The notes: generated by a model not told the origin, from the letters alone. A stretch of 51,137 nucleotides of DNA from Streptomyces griseorubiginosus (GCF_017614965.1 NZ_WVUG01000027.1:1-51137); one strand, 5' to 3'. Numbered from the stretch's first letter, positions 1 to 8,471 are shown. Translations and numbers: made by a program.

Positions 1-1
1 C

Positions 2-94
2 CTCCACCCCGACGGCCCCACCCACCGCCTCATCGCCGAGCGCTTCACGGAACTGGCCTTCGCGGCGGAAGGCCCGTTCACGGCCCGCTCCTGA
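2..94 (+). CDS. C-terminal end of an upstream gene (partial)
   Basis: An open frame enters from the left edge and ends at TGA. The 30 visible residues (…HRLIAERFTELAF…) have normal Streptomyces codon bias, with C or G at nearly every third position, and end just before the promoter region of the next gene. Too little is visible to name a family. The call rests on codon bias and the absence of a start in the window. Confidence 0.5.
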   Translation, partial: LHPDGPTHRLIAERFTELAFAAEGPFTARS

Positions 95-196
95 TGTCAC
101 GTCAGTCCGATCGTGTTCCTGCGGTCGCTGGGCACTCGTGGGGTAACGTCCCCGCGATACGCCGAGGCAGAAGCGACGCACGAGGAGAAGGGCGAC

Positions 197-1720
197 ATGG
201 CAGGCCGAAGGGACGGAGGCCGTCCCGCGCAGACGACGGGTGCCGACGACGCGCTGTGGGCGCGACAACTGCTCGAACAGCTACGGCAGACCGGGCGCGA
301 CGTGCACCGGGTCGTCTCCTGGCTCGCCGGAGCCGTCCACGGTTCGGCCTGTCTGCAAGGCGCCGACGGCAGCCTCCTCGCCGGAACGCCTGTGGCGCTT
401 GACGCCGGTCTGGTCGCGGACATCGCCGCCGGACGCATCTCCTCCGCCGCCTGGGACGACACGGGCCGCCATCTGCGGCTGGTCGGAGTGGAGCGGCCCG
501 GGTCCGCGACGGCCTGCGTGCTCGCGGTCAGCCGTGAAACGCCCTTCGACCGGCGCGCCTCCGACATCGTCGGTCACACCGCCCAGGTCCTCGAACTGCT
601 ACTGCGGGCCAACGGGTCCACCGAGGCCGCCCACCGCCTGAAACGCGCGACCTCCGATCTGCGCCTGGCGATCCTGCAGTTGCTGATGGTGGAGGACACC
701 GTCGCCGCGCGCCGGGTCGCCGCCGGACTGTGGCCCGGCCTGCTGGACACCGACACCGCCTGCGTCTACGTCCTGGAAGGGTGCCCGCAGGACCGTGACC
801 GCATCGCCGAGGACTGCCTGGACGTGACACGGGAACAGGCGCTGGTCGTGCGCTGCCCGGCGGTCGACGCGCACGTCATCGTCGTGGCACCGCGGGACAC
901 CGCCGCCGTACAACTGCGCGACCTCGTCGGCCGGCGGCCCGGCATCCTGCTCGGCGGCAGCGCCCCGCAGAGCCTGGCCAGCACCGCGACCGCCTACGGA
1001 CAGGCCGTCAGCGCCCTCGCCGTCGCCCGGTTCCGCCCGGACAAGCAGGCCGTGTACGCCGAACGCACCCATCCCGAGCGCCTGATGGACCCGGCCGCAC
1101 TGCACGCCTGGACCGCCCGGCTGCTGCGCCCGCTCGACACCCTGGCCCATCACACCCGCGGCGAACTCCTCGCCACCACCCGCCTCGGCCTGGAGTTCAC
1201 CGCCGTCAGCGCCGCGAAGATCCTCGGCGTCAGCCGCAACACCGTGCGCGCCCGCATGGAACGCGTGGAGGCCCTGCTCCGCGCCGATTTCTCCGACCTC
1301 ACCGTCCGCGCCGTCGTCCATCTCGCCCTCAACACCCAGGTCGGCCTGGCCGTCGACGCCGGTGAGCCCACCACACCGCATGCCCCGCTCGCCGACCTGC
1401 TGACCGGCCCCGCGCTGGGCACCTGGGCCCAGGACCTCATCGGCCGGCTGGACTCCGACACGCGCGACCTGCGCCGCACCCTGCGCACCTGGATCGCCGC
1501 CGGAGGCAACGCCGAACGCGCCGCGCAGAGCCTGGGCATGCACCCGCAGACCGTCCGTGACCACGTCCGTAGCGCGGAACCGGTCCTCGAACGGCAACTC
1601 CTGGCCGCCGGCAGCGACCTCTACGAGGTCGTCCTCGCGCACCTCGCCCTCGGTGACCTGCGGACACCCGTCTTCCACGGGGCGAAACCGGACCATCCGG
1701 ACTCACCTGTGCACGGGTGA
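197..1720 (+). CDS. PucR/CdaR-like transcriptional regulator with two C-terminal HTH segments
   Basis: Predicted cytoplasmic DNA-binding regulator of 507 residues. ATG 197 is chosen because GGAGAAGG lies just upstream; the frame stays open further upstream but without a ribosome site. The N-terminal half looks like a GAF/PucR sensory region. The C-terminal third carries a PucR-type helix-turn-helix (ILGVSRNTVRARMERVEALL, near residue 340-360). About 100 residues later comes a second similar segment (LGMHPQTVRDHVRSAEPVL, near 446-465), and each is followed by a similar xVxAVVHLAL/YEVVLAHLAL helix. A duplicated HTH is less usual for the family, which normally has one C-terminal HTH. PucR proteins respond to metabolites such as purines or amino acids; the ligand here is unknown. 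It is followed by its own terminator, so it is probably monocistronic. Confidence 0.8.
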   Translation: MAGRRDGGRPAQTTGADDALWARQLLEQLRQTGRDVHRVVSWLAGAVHGSACLQGADGSLLAGTPVALDAGLVADIAAGRISSAAWDDTGRHLRLVGVERPGSATACVLAVSRETPFDRRASDIVGHTAQVLELLLRANGSTEAAHRLKRATSDLRLAILQLLMVEDTVAARRVAAGLWPGLLDTDTACVYVLEGCPQDRDRIAEDCLDVTREQALVVRCPAVDAHVIVVAPRDTAAVQLRDLVGRRPGILLGGSAPQSLASTATAYGQAVSALAVARFRPDKQAVYAERTHPERLMDPAALHAWTARLLRPLDTLAHHTRGELLATTRLGLEFTAVSAAKILGVSRNTVRARMERVEALLRADFSDLTVRAVVHLALNTQVGLAVDAGEPTTPHAPLADLLTGPALGTWAQDLIGRLDSDTRDLRRTLRTWIAAGGNAERAAQSLGMHPQTVRDHVRSAEPVLERQLLAAGSDLYEVVLAHLALGDLRTPVFHGAKPDHPDSPVHG

Positions 1721-1792
1721 GTCCTTCGGCCATGGCAGCGGGCATCGACGCGGTACCGAACCCCTCGGCAGGCACGTAAGTTCGACCCTCCT

Positions 1793-1837
1793 AGGGGCGC
1801 GACCGGAGCGGGGGACCGGTCGGGCCCCTTTTGTTTT
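1793..1837 (+). terminator. Rho-independent terminator after the PucR-like gene
   Basis: Stem 1793-1806 pairs with 1816-1829 with one mismatch, around a 9-nt loop, and is followed by TTTTGTTTT. This is a classical intrinsic terminator, and the T run is unusually good for this GC-rich genome. Confidence 0.85.
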
Positions 1838-1885
1838 CTCACGGTGCGAGTGGCTTCCACGGTCCGAGCCGCGTCGAGCGCGCTC

Positions 1886-1911
1886 GAATCGATCGCCAGG
1901 ACACTCGATTC
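1886..1911. promoter_or_regulatory. Inverted repeat upstream of the aminotransferase, candidate AsnC/Lrp site
   Basis: GAATCGA (1886-1892) and TCGATTC (1905-1911) are perfect inverted arms with a 12-nt spacer. They lie immediately upstream of the candidate -35 box of the aminotransferase-AsnC pair. A site here would suit autoregulation by the co-encoded Lrp/AsnC protein; that link is inference. Confidence 0.4.
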
Positions 1912-1923
1912 TGTCGCGAACTC

Positions 1924-1953
1924 TTGATGTCGCCGTTATTTCCGTCGTACCGT
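1924..1953 (+). promoter_or_regulatory. Candidate housekeeping promoter for aminotransferase-asnC
   Basis: TTGATG (1924-1929), an 18-nt spacer and TACCGT (1948-1953) resemble a sigma-70/HrdB promoter. It would give a leader of about 40 nt before ATG 2001. Confidence 0.45.
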
Positions 1954-2000
1954 CCCCCTGTTCGCCCGCCACCACCCGGATCGACGCACAGAGGTGAGCC

Positions 2001-3350
2001 ATGGACCGCCCCCGGCTTCAGGAGCTGCTGGCTCGCGAGAGCGCGGAGGCCGCGCGTCGCTGCCCGCGCTCGCGGGACGCCTACGCCCGCGCCGACCACC
2101 TCTTCGGCCGGGTGCCGATGACCTGGATGAACAAGACGGCGGGCCCCTTCCCGCGCTATCTGTCCACTGCCCGCGGGGCACGCGTCACGGACATCGACGG
2201 GCACGAGTACGTCGACTTCTGCCTCGGTGACACCGGAGCGATGACCGGCCACTCGCCGGCGGCCGTGGCCGAGACGGTCAACCGGCGCTTCACCGAGCTG
2301 GGCGGTTCCACCGCGATGCTGCCGACGGAGGACGCCGAATGGGTCGGCGCCGAGCTGACCCGGCGCTTCGGTCTGGCCCGCTGGAGCTTCTCGCTGACCG
2401 CGACGGACGCCAACCGGTGGGCGATCCGGCTCGCGCGGGCCGTCACCGGTCGCTCGAAGATCCTCTTCAACAGCTACAGCTATCACGGCAGCGTGGACGA
2501 ATCCCTCATCGTGGTCGGACCGGACGGCCAGGGAGTGGCCCGGCCCGGCAACGTCGGCGCCCCCTGCGACGTGACACTGACCAGCCGGGTCGCCGAGTTC
2601 AACGACCTGCAGCAGCTGGAGCGCGAACTCGCCCACGGCGACGTGGCCGCCGTCCTGATGGAACCGGCGCTCACCAACATCGGCATCGTGCTGCCCGAAC
2701 CCGCCTACCTGGAGGGCGTACGCGAGCTGACCCGCCGTCACGGCACCCTGCTCATCAACGACGAGACCCACACCTTCTCGGCCGGCCCCGGCGGCTGCAC
2801 CGCCGCCTGGGACCTGGAGCCCGACCTGCTCACCATCGGCAAGGCGATCGGCGGCGGCATCCCGGCCGGCGCCTACGGCCTGTCCGCCGATCTCGCCGAC
2901 CGGCTCCTGGACCGCGCCGACCTCGATCTGGTCGACATGGGCGGCGTCGGCGGCACCCTCGCCGGCAACGCCCTCTCGGTCGCCGCCATGCGCGCCACCC
3001 TCGAACACGTCCTGACCGACGAGGCGTTCGCCCACATGGCCAAGCTCTCGGAACGCTTCGAGGCCGGCGTCCGCGCAGGCATCGACGCCCACGCCCTGCC
3101 CTGGTCCGTCAGCCGCCTGGGTGCCCGCACCGAATACCGCTTCGCCTCCCCGGCCCCGCGCACCGGCACCGAGTCGGCGGCCGCCGCCGACACCGAGCTG
3201 GAGGACTTCCTGCATCTGTACCTGGCCAACCGGGGCATCCTGCTGACCCCCTTCCACAACATGGCCCTGATGTGCCCCGACACCACCGAGCAGGACGTCG
3301 ACCTGCACACCGAGGTCTTCGCCGCCGCACTGTCCGAACTGACCGCCTGA
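2001..3350 (+). CDS. Class III PLP-dependent aminotransferase (glutamate-1-semialdehyde aminomutase-like)
   Basis: PLP enzyme of 449 residues, fold type I, expected to move an amino group between an amino acid and an oxo acid, or within one molecule. The start follows GAGGTGAGCC. Family marks are the N-terminal VTDIDGHEYVDFCLGDTGAM segment, the cofactor aspartate in NDETHTF (D254) and the Schiff-base lysine in LTIGKAIGGGIPAGAYG (K281). It resembles the HemL-like branch more than GabT, but lies beside no tetrapyrrole genes, so it is probably not HemL itself. The gap to the downstream AsnC-type regulator is 13 nt, which suggests co-transcription and a role in amino acid metabolism. The substrate cannot be read from sequence. 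Confidence 0.85.
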   Translation: MDRPRLQELLARESAEAARRCPRSRDAYARADHLFGRVPMTWMNKTAGPFPRYLSTARGARVTDIDGHEYVDFCLGDTGAMTGHSPAAVAETVNRRFTELGGSTAMLPTEDAEWVGAELTRRFGLARWSFSLTATDANRWAIRLARAVTGRSKILFNSYSYHGSVDESLIVVGPDGQGVARPGNVGAPCDVTLTSRVAEFNDLQQLERELAHGDVAAVLMEPALTNIGIVLPEPAYLEGVRELTRRHGTLLINDETHTFSAGPGGCTAAWDLEPDLLTIGKAIGGGIPAGAYGLSADLADRLLDRADLDLVDMGGVGGTLAGNALSVAAMRATLEHVLTDEAFAHMAKLSERFEAGVRAGIDAHALPWSVSRLGARTEYRFASPAPRTGTESAAAADTELEDFLHLYLANRGILLTPFHNMALMCPDTTEQDVDLHTEVFAAALSELTA

Positions 3351-3363
3351 ACCGGGGGCACCC

Positions 3364-3804
3364 GTGGACGAGATCGACCGGGCCATCCTGCGCGAACTGC
3401 AGGCCGACGGCCGGATCGCCTACGCCGACCTCGGCCCCAAGGTCGGGCTGTCCGCCTCGGCGGCACGCCAGCGTCTGCAGCGGCTGCTGGACTCCAGGGC
3501 CGTCCAGGTCGTCGGCGTCACCGACCCGATGGCCATGGGCGGCCAGGCCATGGCCCTGCTCGGCATCACCGTCGACGGTGACGTGCGCACGGTCGCCGAC
3601 GAACTGGCCCGGCACCCGGAGGTCGTCTACGCGGTGCTGACCTCCGGCGGCTTCGACCTCTTCGCCGAGGTGGTCGCACCCGGCCCGCGCGAACTCCTCG
3701 ACTTCGTCAACGACGTCGTACGCCCGGTCGACGGGGTCGAGCGGATCCAGTCGTTCCCGTATTTCGGCATCCACACCCACCGCTTCCTCTGGGATGTCGG
3801 CTGA
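3364..3804 (+). CDS. Lrp/AsnC family transcriptional regulator
   Basis: 146-residue feast/famine regulator. GTG start behind a G-rich site at 3352-3357. The N-terminal winged helix (MDEIDRAILRELQADGRI…VGLSASAARQRLQRLLDS) binds DNA, and the C-terminal half is the RAM ligand-binding domain (VYAVLTSGGFDLFAEVV). The length is normal for the family. It sits directly behind the aminotransferase and probably controls it in response to the amino acid handled by that enzyme. An inverted repeat at 1886-1911 is a possible target. Confidence 0.9.
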   Translation: MDEIDRAILRELQADGRIAYADLGPKVGLSASAARQRLQRLLDSRAVQVVGVTDPMAMGGQAMALLGITVDGDVRTVADELARHPEVVYAVLTSGGFDLFAEVVAPGPRELLDFVNDVVRPVDGVERIQSFPYFGIHTHRFLWDVG

Positions 3805-3826
3805 TTGCCCAGCGTGAGACGGGTAC
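3803..3826 (+). promoter_or_regulatory. Candidate SigB-type (stress) promoter for the 78-aa protein
   Basis: GATT (3803-3806), a 14-nt spacer and GGGTAC (3821-3826) match the Streptomyces SigB-type consensus GNNT-N14-16-GGGTAC/T at every defined position. It overlaps the asnC stop codon and would start transcription about 34 nt before ATG 3867. Confidence 0.55.
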
Positions 3827-3866
3827 TCGTACGACTCCGGAACGACAACCGCTGGAGGAGGCCCGC

Positions 3867-4103
3867 ATGACCAGCAGCACGGAGACCGGCGGCGTGACCG
3901 GTACGCCGGACAAGGACTACAACCTGATCTGGTACGTCGAGGCGTGTCTGAACAACGCCCTGCGCCTGGAGTCCTACATCCAGGACGCGGAGCGCGAGAA
4001 GGACTCCGAGGTCGCGGACCTTTTCCGCAAGGCCCAGGCGGACAGCCGCAAGGGCGCGGAACTGGGCAAGGACCTCCTGAGGGCACGTCTCAACGGCGGC
4101 TGA
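3867..4103 (+). CDS. Small helical protein, hypothetical, likely stress-induced
   Basis: 78-residue protein behind a strong GGAGGAGG site. It looks all-helical, with a central stretch LIWYVEACLNNALRLESYI followed by charged helices rich in Asp, Glu, Lys and Arg; there is no signal peptide or membrane segment. The two-helix pattern with a Glu and a Tyr recalls half of a ferritin-like bundle, but the metal ligands are not complete, so no function is assigned. A perfect-consensus SigB-type promoter precedes it and a strong terminator follows, so it is a self-contained unit. Confidence 0.8.
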   Translation: MTSSTETGGVTGTPDKDYNLIWYVEACLNNALRLESYIQDAEREKDSEVADLFRKAQADSRKGAELGKDLLRARLNGG

Positions 4104-4120
4104 GTACCGCTCACGCCGGG

Positions 4121-4155
4121 GCCCGGCACCGTGCACGCCACGGTGCCGGGCTTTT
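4121..4155 (+). terminator. Intrinsic terminator after the 78-aa gene
   Basis: Perfect 13-bp stem GCCCGGCACCGTG (4121-4133) with its complement at 4139-4151, a 5-nt loop, then TTTT. Confidence 0.9.
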
Positions 4156-4237
4156 CGACGTCCGCGGACCCGGTGACGGCAGGCTCGCCTCCCGCTACCC
4201 TACTCGCCAGTAACCGGAGTGCATCCAGGAGGCGACC

Positions 4238-5014
4238 ATGCCGCAGCTCGACGTCGACGGCGCGACCCTGACCTACGACGACGAGGGCCCCCGCGACGGC
4301 GAGCCCACGCCCCTGGTGCTCGTGCACGGCTGGACGGCGAACCGGCACCGCTGGGACCACCAGATGACCCACTTCGCCGACGCACGCCGGGTGATCCGCC
4401 TCGACCTGCGCGGCCACGGAGAAAGCACCGGGGGAGGCGTACGGACGATCGCGGAGCTGGCCCGGGACGTCCTGGCGCTGCTGGACCACCTCAAGGTCCA
4501 GCGGGCCGTCCTCGTCGGCCACTCGATGGGCGGCATGATCGCCCAGACCATCGCCCTGGACCACCCCGAGCGCGTCGAACGCCTGGTCCTGGTCAACTCC
4601 ATCGGACGCATGGCCTACAGCCGGGGCCGGGGACTGCTGATGGCGGCCTCCACCCTCGTGCCCTTCAAGCTGTTCGTCGCCGCCAACATCCAGCGCGCCT
4701 TCGCCCCGGGACACCCCCGCGAAGAGATCCGCGCCCACGTCAGGGCCTCGGCGGATACCCCGCGCGAAGTCGTCATGACCCTCTACAACGCCATGCGTGC
4801 CTTCGACGTCCTGGACCGGGCCGGCGAGATCCAGGTGCCGACCCTGATGATCCACGGCTACCACGACATCCAGCTGCCCGTGCGGCAGATGCTGCGCATG
4901 GCCAAGGCCTACCCTGACGCGGTGGTCCGCATCATCGACGCCGGCCACGAACTGCCCGTCGAGCGGCCCGCCGAACTCACCACCGCCCTCGACCGGTTCC
5001 TGACCGCCGCCTGA
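4238..5014 (+). CDS. Alpha/beta hydrolase
   Basis: Cytoplasmic alpha/beta-hydrolase of 258 residues. The start follows AGGAGG. It shows the oxyanion-loop motif VLVHGWTAN, the nucleophile elbow GHSMGG (S96), an acid candidate in MIHGYHDIQLPV and the catalytic histidine in DAGHELPVERP. Length and layout fit the esterase/lactonase/haloperoxidase-like group. The gene converges with a DoxX gene 5 bp downstream and has its own leader. The substrate is unknown. Confidence 0.85.
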   Translation: MPQLDVDGATLTYDDEGPRDGEPTPLVLVHGWTANRHRWDHQMTHFADARRVIRLDLRGHGESTGGGVRTIAELARDVLALLDHLKVQRAVLVGHSMGGMIAQTIALDHPERVERLVLVNSIGRMAYSRGRGLLMAASTLVPFKLFVAANIQRAFAPGHPREEIRAHVRASADTPREVVMTLYNAMRAFDVLDRAGEIQVPTLMIHGYHDIQLPVRQMLRMAKAYPDAVVRIIDAGHELPVERPAELTTALDRFLTAA

Positions 5015-5019
5015 GGTGA

Positions 5020-5553
5020 TCAGCGCGCCAGCTTGGCCCTGACCCCGCCCGCCGCCACCGCCGGGCGCGCCGTCGCCCGCACCGAGCGCCGCACCAGATG
5101 TGCCTCCCGCCGCAGGTCATGGGCGGCGTGCCGGCCACGCCACACCAGGGAGGGGGACCCGGCGGTGTCGTCGGCCGCGATCAGCAGTCCGCCCAGCATC
5201 GAGAGGTTCTTCAGAAAGTGGATGCGCTGCTGGGCCCGCTCATCGGGATCCTGCGCCTCCCAGAAGCGGTGTCCCGCCAGCGTGGTGGGCACCAGCGTGC
5301 CCGCGATGGCGAGCGCGGCCAGTCGCGGCACTCGGCCGGTGCCCAGCAGCAGGCCCGCGGCCACCTGTACGGCACCGCTGAGCCGTACGGCCTGTTCGGT
5401 GCGGTCCGGCAGGGCGTCGACGCGTTCCGTGATCGGCTGGACGACGGGTTCGGCCGCGGGCGCGACCTTCTCCGGAGCGCGCAGGGAGTTCAGTCCGCCG
5501 GCCAGGAACATCGAGGCGAGCATGGGGCGGCCGACCAGTCGCAGGACACTCAT
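5020..5553 (-). CDS. DoxX family membrane protein
   Basis: 177-residue membrane protein. The start ATG at 5553 (MSVLRLVGRPMLASMFLAGG) is preferred over an upstream one because GGAGAC precedes it at the right distance. The N-terminal motif RLVGRPMLASMFLAGGLNSL and later hydrophobic segments (VQVAAGLLLGTG, LAALAIAGTLVPTTLAG, LSMLGGLLIAA) give the four-helix DoxX pattern. The arginine-rich C-terminal tail should be cytoplasmic. DoxX proteins have been linked to thiosulfate oxidation and redox stress, but most actinobacterial members have no assigned role. Confidence 0.85.
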   Translation of the reverse strand: MSVLRLVGRPMLASMFLAGGLNSLRAPEKVAPAAEPVVQPITERVDALPDRTEQAVRLSGAVQVAAGLLLGTGRVPRLAALAIAGTLVPTTLAGHRFWEAQDPDERAQQRIHFLKNLSMLGGLLIAADDTAGSPSLVWRGRHAAHDLRREAHLVRRSVRATARPAVAAGGVRAKLAR

Positions 5554-5725
5554 TACTGTCTCCAAAAAGGGTGAGGACACGGGTACGGAGACCGACCGGG
5601 TTCCCGCGCTCATGTGGTCGATGCCACGCCCTGTGACCGGTCGCAGGCATGTTCACCGGCCATCGCCGCCCGCTACCGTTTTCCGCACATTCCCTGTCAC
5701 ACCCCGCAGTACGGACGGCCCCGCA

Positions 5726-6256
5726 GTGCTCACAGATCTCTCCCCGCTCATCGCGGCGACCGCCCAGTGGCTGACCCGCGCCTACCCCTCCGGTGGCGGC
5801 GCGCTGGCCTCGGTCCTGTGCGAGGTGCAGGCACGCCAGGCCGTGACGGTCGCGGCGTGGCTGCGCTACCCGACCCCGATGGACGCCGCGCTCGTCGGCA
5901 TCGCGGGCCCCGGCGGATCAGCCCGGCTGGACTGGATCACCGGCGCGGAACCCGCCGACGACCCGGACGACGAGGACGCCCACGCCTGGCGCACCTGGGT
6001 CGACGAGGTCGTGGCGAGCTGGGCGGCCGCCCTGCTGAGCGACCCCGGCCTGGCCGCGACGGCGGTCGCCGCCCTCGCCACCGGCAGCCACACGACCGGT
6101 ACGCCCGTCGAGTTCCGCCGCCTGCTCGCCCCCGACGACGCCGACCGCCGCGCCGCCGCCCTCCTGCGCCACCCCGACCTGCTCGCCCCCGTGGCGACAC
6201 TCCACCAGGCCCAACTCCTGAACCGCCTCGACCCGGGCCAGGCCCTGACCGCCTGA
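5726..6256 (+). CDS. Hypothetical protein
   Basis: Predicted 176-residue soluble protein with a GTG start; no convincing ribosome site is visible, so the start is uncertain. Codon bias is strongly coding. The sequence is helical and Ala-rich, with an acidic patch around EPADDPDDEDAH. I recognise no family. Its stop codon marks the left edge of the tandem repeat block, toward which it and the MFS gene converge. Confidence 0.6.
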   Translation: MLTDLSPLIAATAQWLTRAYPSGGGALASVLCEVQARQAVTVAAWLRYPTPMDAALVGIAGPGGSARLDWITGAEPADDPDDEDAHAWRTWVDEVVASWAAALLSDPGLAATAVAALATGSHTTGTPVEFRRLLAPDDADRRAAALLRHPDLLAPVATLHQAQLLNRLDPGQALTA

Positions 6257-6745
6257 GCGACGACCGAGCCGCTGTTCACCCAGACCGCCGGTCGACCTGC
6301 CGACGTCCTGAGCCTGCCCGCCCCTCGGGCCACCTCCGCCGGGGCCGGGCTCTCATCGCCACAGTGGCGACCGGACCGCCGTTCACCCATACCGCCGGTC
6401 GGCCTGCCGACGCCCTGAGCCTGCCCGCCCCTCGGGCCACCTCCGCCGGGGGCCGGGCTCTCATCGCCACAGCGGCGACCGGACCGCTGTTCACCCAGGC
6501 CGCCGGTCGGCCTGCCGACGCCCTGAGCCTGCCCGCCCCTCGGGCCACCTAGGCCGGGGGCCGGGCTCTCATCGCCACAGCGGCGACCGGACCGCCGTTC
6601 AGCCAGGCCGCCGGTTGGTCTGTCGGCGTCCTGAATCTGCTCGCCGCTCGGGCGACCTTCGGCCGGGGCCGGGCTTTCATCGCCTCAGGGGCGGCTGGGC
6701 TGCTGTTCAGCCAGGTCGCAGGTTCGCCTGGAGGCCTCCTCTGAG
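6257..6745. repeat. Tandem repeat of about 108 bp, roughly 4.5 copies
   Basis: The core GTTCA(C/G)CCA recurs at 6274, 6381, 6489, 6597 and 6705, a spacing of 107, 108, 108 and 108 bp. The first units are near-identical and the last two have diverged. Each unit has short hairpins such as TCGCC-ACAGC-GGCGA and GTCGG-CCTG-CCGAC. Being 36 codons long, the unit can be read through on both strands for long stretches, but the fourth unit gains CCTAGG, which puts a stop in the minus-strand frame. It fills the convergent gap between two genes; I see no gene in it, and 6746-6882 holds nothing else I can identify. Confidence 0.9.
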
Positions 6746-6882
6746 CAGGGTCGCTTTTCTCGTAGCGCTCGGGACCGGCTCCGGCCAGCCCCGGCCTCAC
6801 CGCTTCAGCGAGGTGGTTCGCCGACAGGCCTGGTGCGTCTGCTCGGACCGGCTCGGGCCGGGCTCGGGTGTCGTTCGGACGC

Positions 6883-8178
6883 TCAGGCTGCCGTGCTCAG
6901 CGCGTCACGGTCGGTGACGTCGCCCTCCTCCTCGCGCACCATGACCGGCTGCGGAACCCGGCGTGTGCGGAGCAGGATGCCGGCCGCGATGGTGCCGGTG
7001 ATGAGCAGGCCTCCGGCGATCAGGGCGCCGCGGACCCCGGCCAGTTCCATCAGCAGGCCCAGCGCGGGCGGTCCGCCCAGGCTCCACACCGTGCCGATGC
7101 TGCCCCACACGCCCAGCACCCGGCCGCGCAGATGGACGGGCGGGTCGGTCTGCAGTACGGCGGTGCCCGCGGTGTCGGAGACGGACTCCACCACGGCCAT
7201 CGGCAGCACCAGGACCAGCAGCATCCCCAGCGACGGCGACAGCCCAGCCGCCACCTGCAGCAGCCCCCCGGCGGCGGCCAGCACGCCCACCAGCCGCACC
7301 GACGGCCGGCGTAGCCGCCCACCGAGTACGGCCCCCACGATGCCGCCCACGGCGAGCACCGTGGACACCGTGCCGAACGCCCCGGCCCCGCCCGCGAGCG
7401 GCCCGGTGACCAGCACCGCCAGCGTCAGCCCGTAGTTGCGGCCGAAGACCGCGCTGACGGCCGTGACACCGGCCAGCGCCACCAGCCGCGGTCGCCGGGC
7501 GAAGTAGCCCAGTCCCTCCCGGACCGTCATCGCGGAAGGCTCACCCGCGGGCCCCCCGACGACACGGTCGGCCCCGCGCACGGGACGCAGGAAGGGGATC
7601 ACCGAGGCGACGAACAGGAACGACAGCCCGTTCGCCGCGTAGGCGGAGGCCGTGCCGAGGAAGCCGATGGCGACCCCGGCCAGGGCGGCGCCCACCAGCC
7701 GGCCCGCGCTGTGCACGAGGGCGCCCACCCCGATGGCGGAGGGAACGTCCTCGGCCGGGACGAGGTCGTTGCCCAGCAGGGCGCAGGCGGGCCCGTCGAC
7801 CGTGGCGACGACGCCGGTCACGGCGGCCAGCACCATCAGCACCGTCATGTCGAGCCGGTCCAGGGCCACCAGCACGGCCATCACGAAGGCGACGGCACCG
7901 AGCAGCGCCTGGCTGACGGCGGCCGTCAGCTTCCGCGGCCAGCGGTCCACCGCCGCTCCGCCCAGCAGGCTCATCAGCAGGGCCGGCGCGGCCTGCACGG
8001 ACATGGACAGTCCGGTCGCGGCGGCGGACCCGGTGATCTGCAGGACCAGCAGGTTCTGCACGGTCAGCTGCATCCACGTGCCGGCGTTGGACACGAAGTT
8101 GGCGACGGACCACCAGCGCATGCTCCGGTAGCGGAGCGAGCGCCAGGGCGAGCGCGAAGGAGTGATGGAGGAAGACAC
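6883..8178 (-). CDS. MFS transporter (EntS/MFS_3-like exporter)
   Basis: Inner-membrane major facilitator of 431 residues with about 12 hydrophobic segments. The N-terminus, SLRYRSMRWWSVANFVSNAGTWMQ when read across two adjoining pieces, has the LRxRxxRxW…xSxxGTWMQ pattern of the enterobactin-exporter-like group. The loop motif GGAAVDRWPRKLT is the MFS signature between helices 2 and 3. The start is taken as GTG 8178; an ATG at 8121 behind GGAG is an alternative but would cut the conserved N-terminal segment. Substrate unknown; the group exports small hydrophobic compounds or siderophores. The upstream gap 8179-8471 shows no gene, only the terminator of the hemerythrin gene. Confidence 0.85.
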   Translation of the reverse strand: MSSSITPSRSPWRSLRYRSMRWWSVANFVSNAGTWMQLTVQNLLVLQITGSAAATGLSMSVQAAPALLMSLLGGAAVDRWPRKLTAAVSQALLGAVAFVMAVLVALDRLDMTVLMVLAAVTGVVATVDGPACALLGNDLVPAEDVPSAIGVGALVHSAGRLVGAALAGVAIGFLGTASAYAANGLSFLFVASVIPFLRPVRGADRVVGGPAGEPSAMTVREGLGYFARRPRLVALAGVTAVSAVFGRNYGLTLAVLVTGPLAGGAGAFGTVSTVLAVGGIVGAVLGGRLRRPSVRLVGVLAAAGGLLQVAAGLSPSLGMLLVLVLPMAVVESVSDTAGTAVLQTDPPVHLRGRVLGVWGSIGTVWSLGGPPALGLLMELAGVRGALIAGGLLITGTIAAGILLRTRRVPQPVMVREEEGDVTDRDALSTAA

Positions 8179-8417
8179 AGTGCGGTACTCGAAGAGGAGT
8201 CGGACGACTCAGCGAACGGACGACGAGGGAGTACCTTGCTGCGCTGCACGGGTCTCCATGAGCCGGGATACGGCGCGGCCCATGGTGGCAGAAGAGATGA
8301 GCGGGTCGGTGCGGAAGGCATCGCCCCGGGCGAGCGGTGTCGATCAAGTCAGATGGCGTGCAGGGGACTTGATGCCCGGAGTGCCGTTGCTCACAGATGC
8401 GCTGGTGGGGACGTGCG

Positions 8418-8447
8418 GGAGCCCGCCGCCTGAGGGCGACGGGCTCC
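8418..8447 (-). terminator. Hairpin terminator after the hemerythrin gene
   Basis: 13-bp stem (8418-8430 with 8435-8447) containing one non-Watson-Crick position, with a 4-nt loop. There is no T run, as is common in actinobacteria. It lies 24 bp beyond the stop of the minus-strand hemerythrin gene. Confidence 0.7.
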
Positions 8448-8471
8448 TGTGTACCGGGGGGTCGGCTCGGC

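Noticed and set aside
1839..3386. 515-codon minus-strand frame opposite the aminotransferase
   Set aside because: Gly/Arg-rich composition without motifs; the plus strand encodes an obvious PLP enzyme.
6276..6800. Minus-strand gene made of 36-residue repeats
   Set aside because: A stop in the fourth unit, no ribosome site and equal openness on the other strand; reported as a DNA repeat instead.
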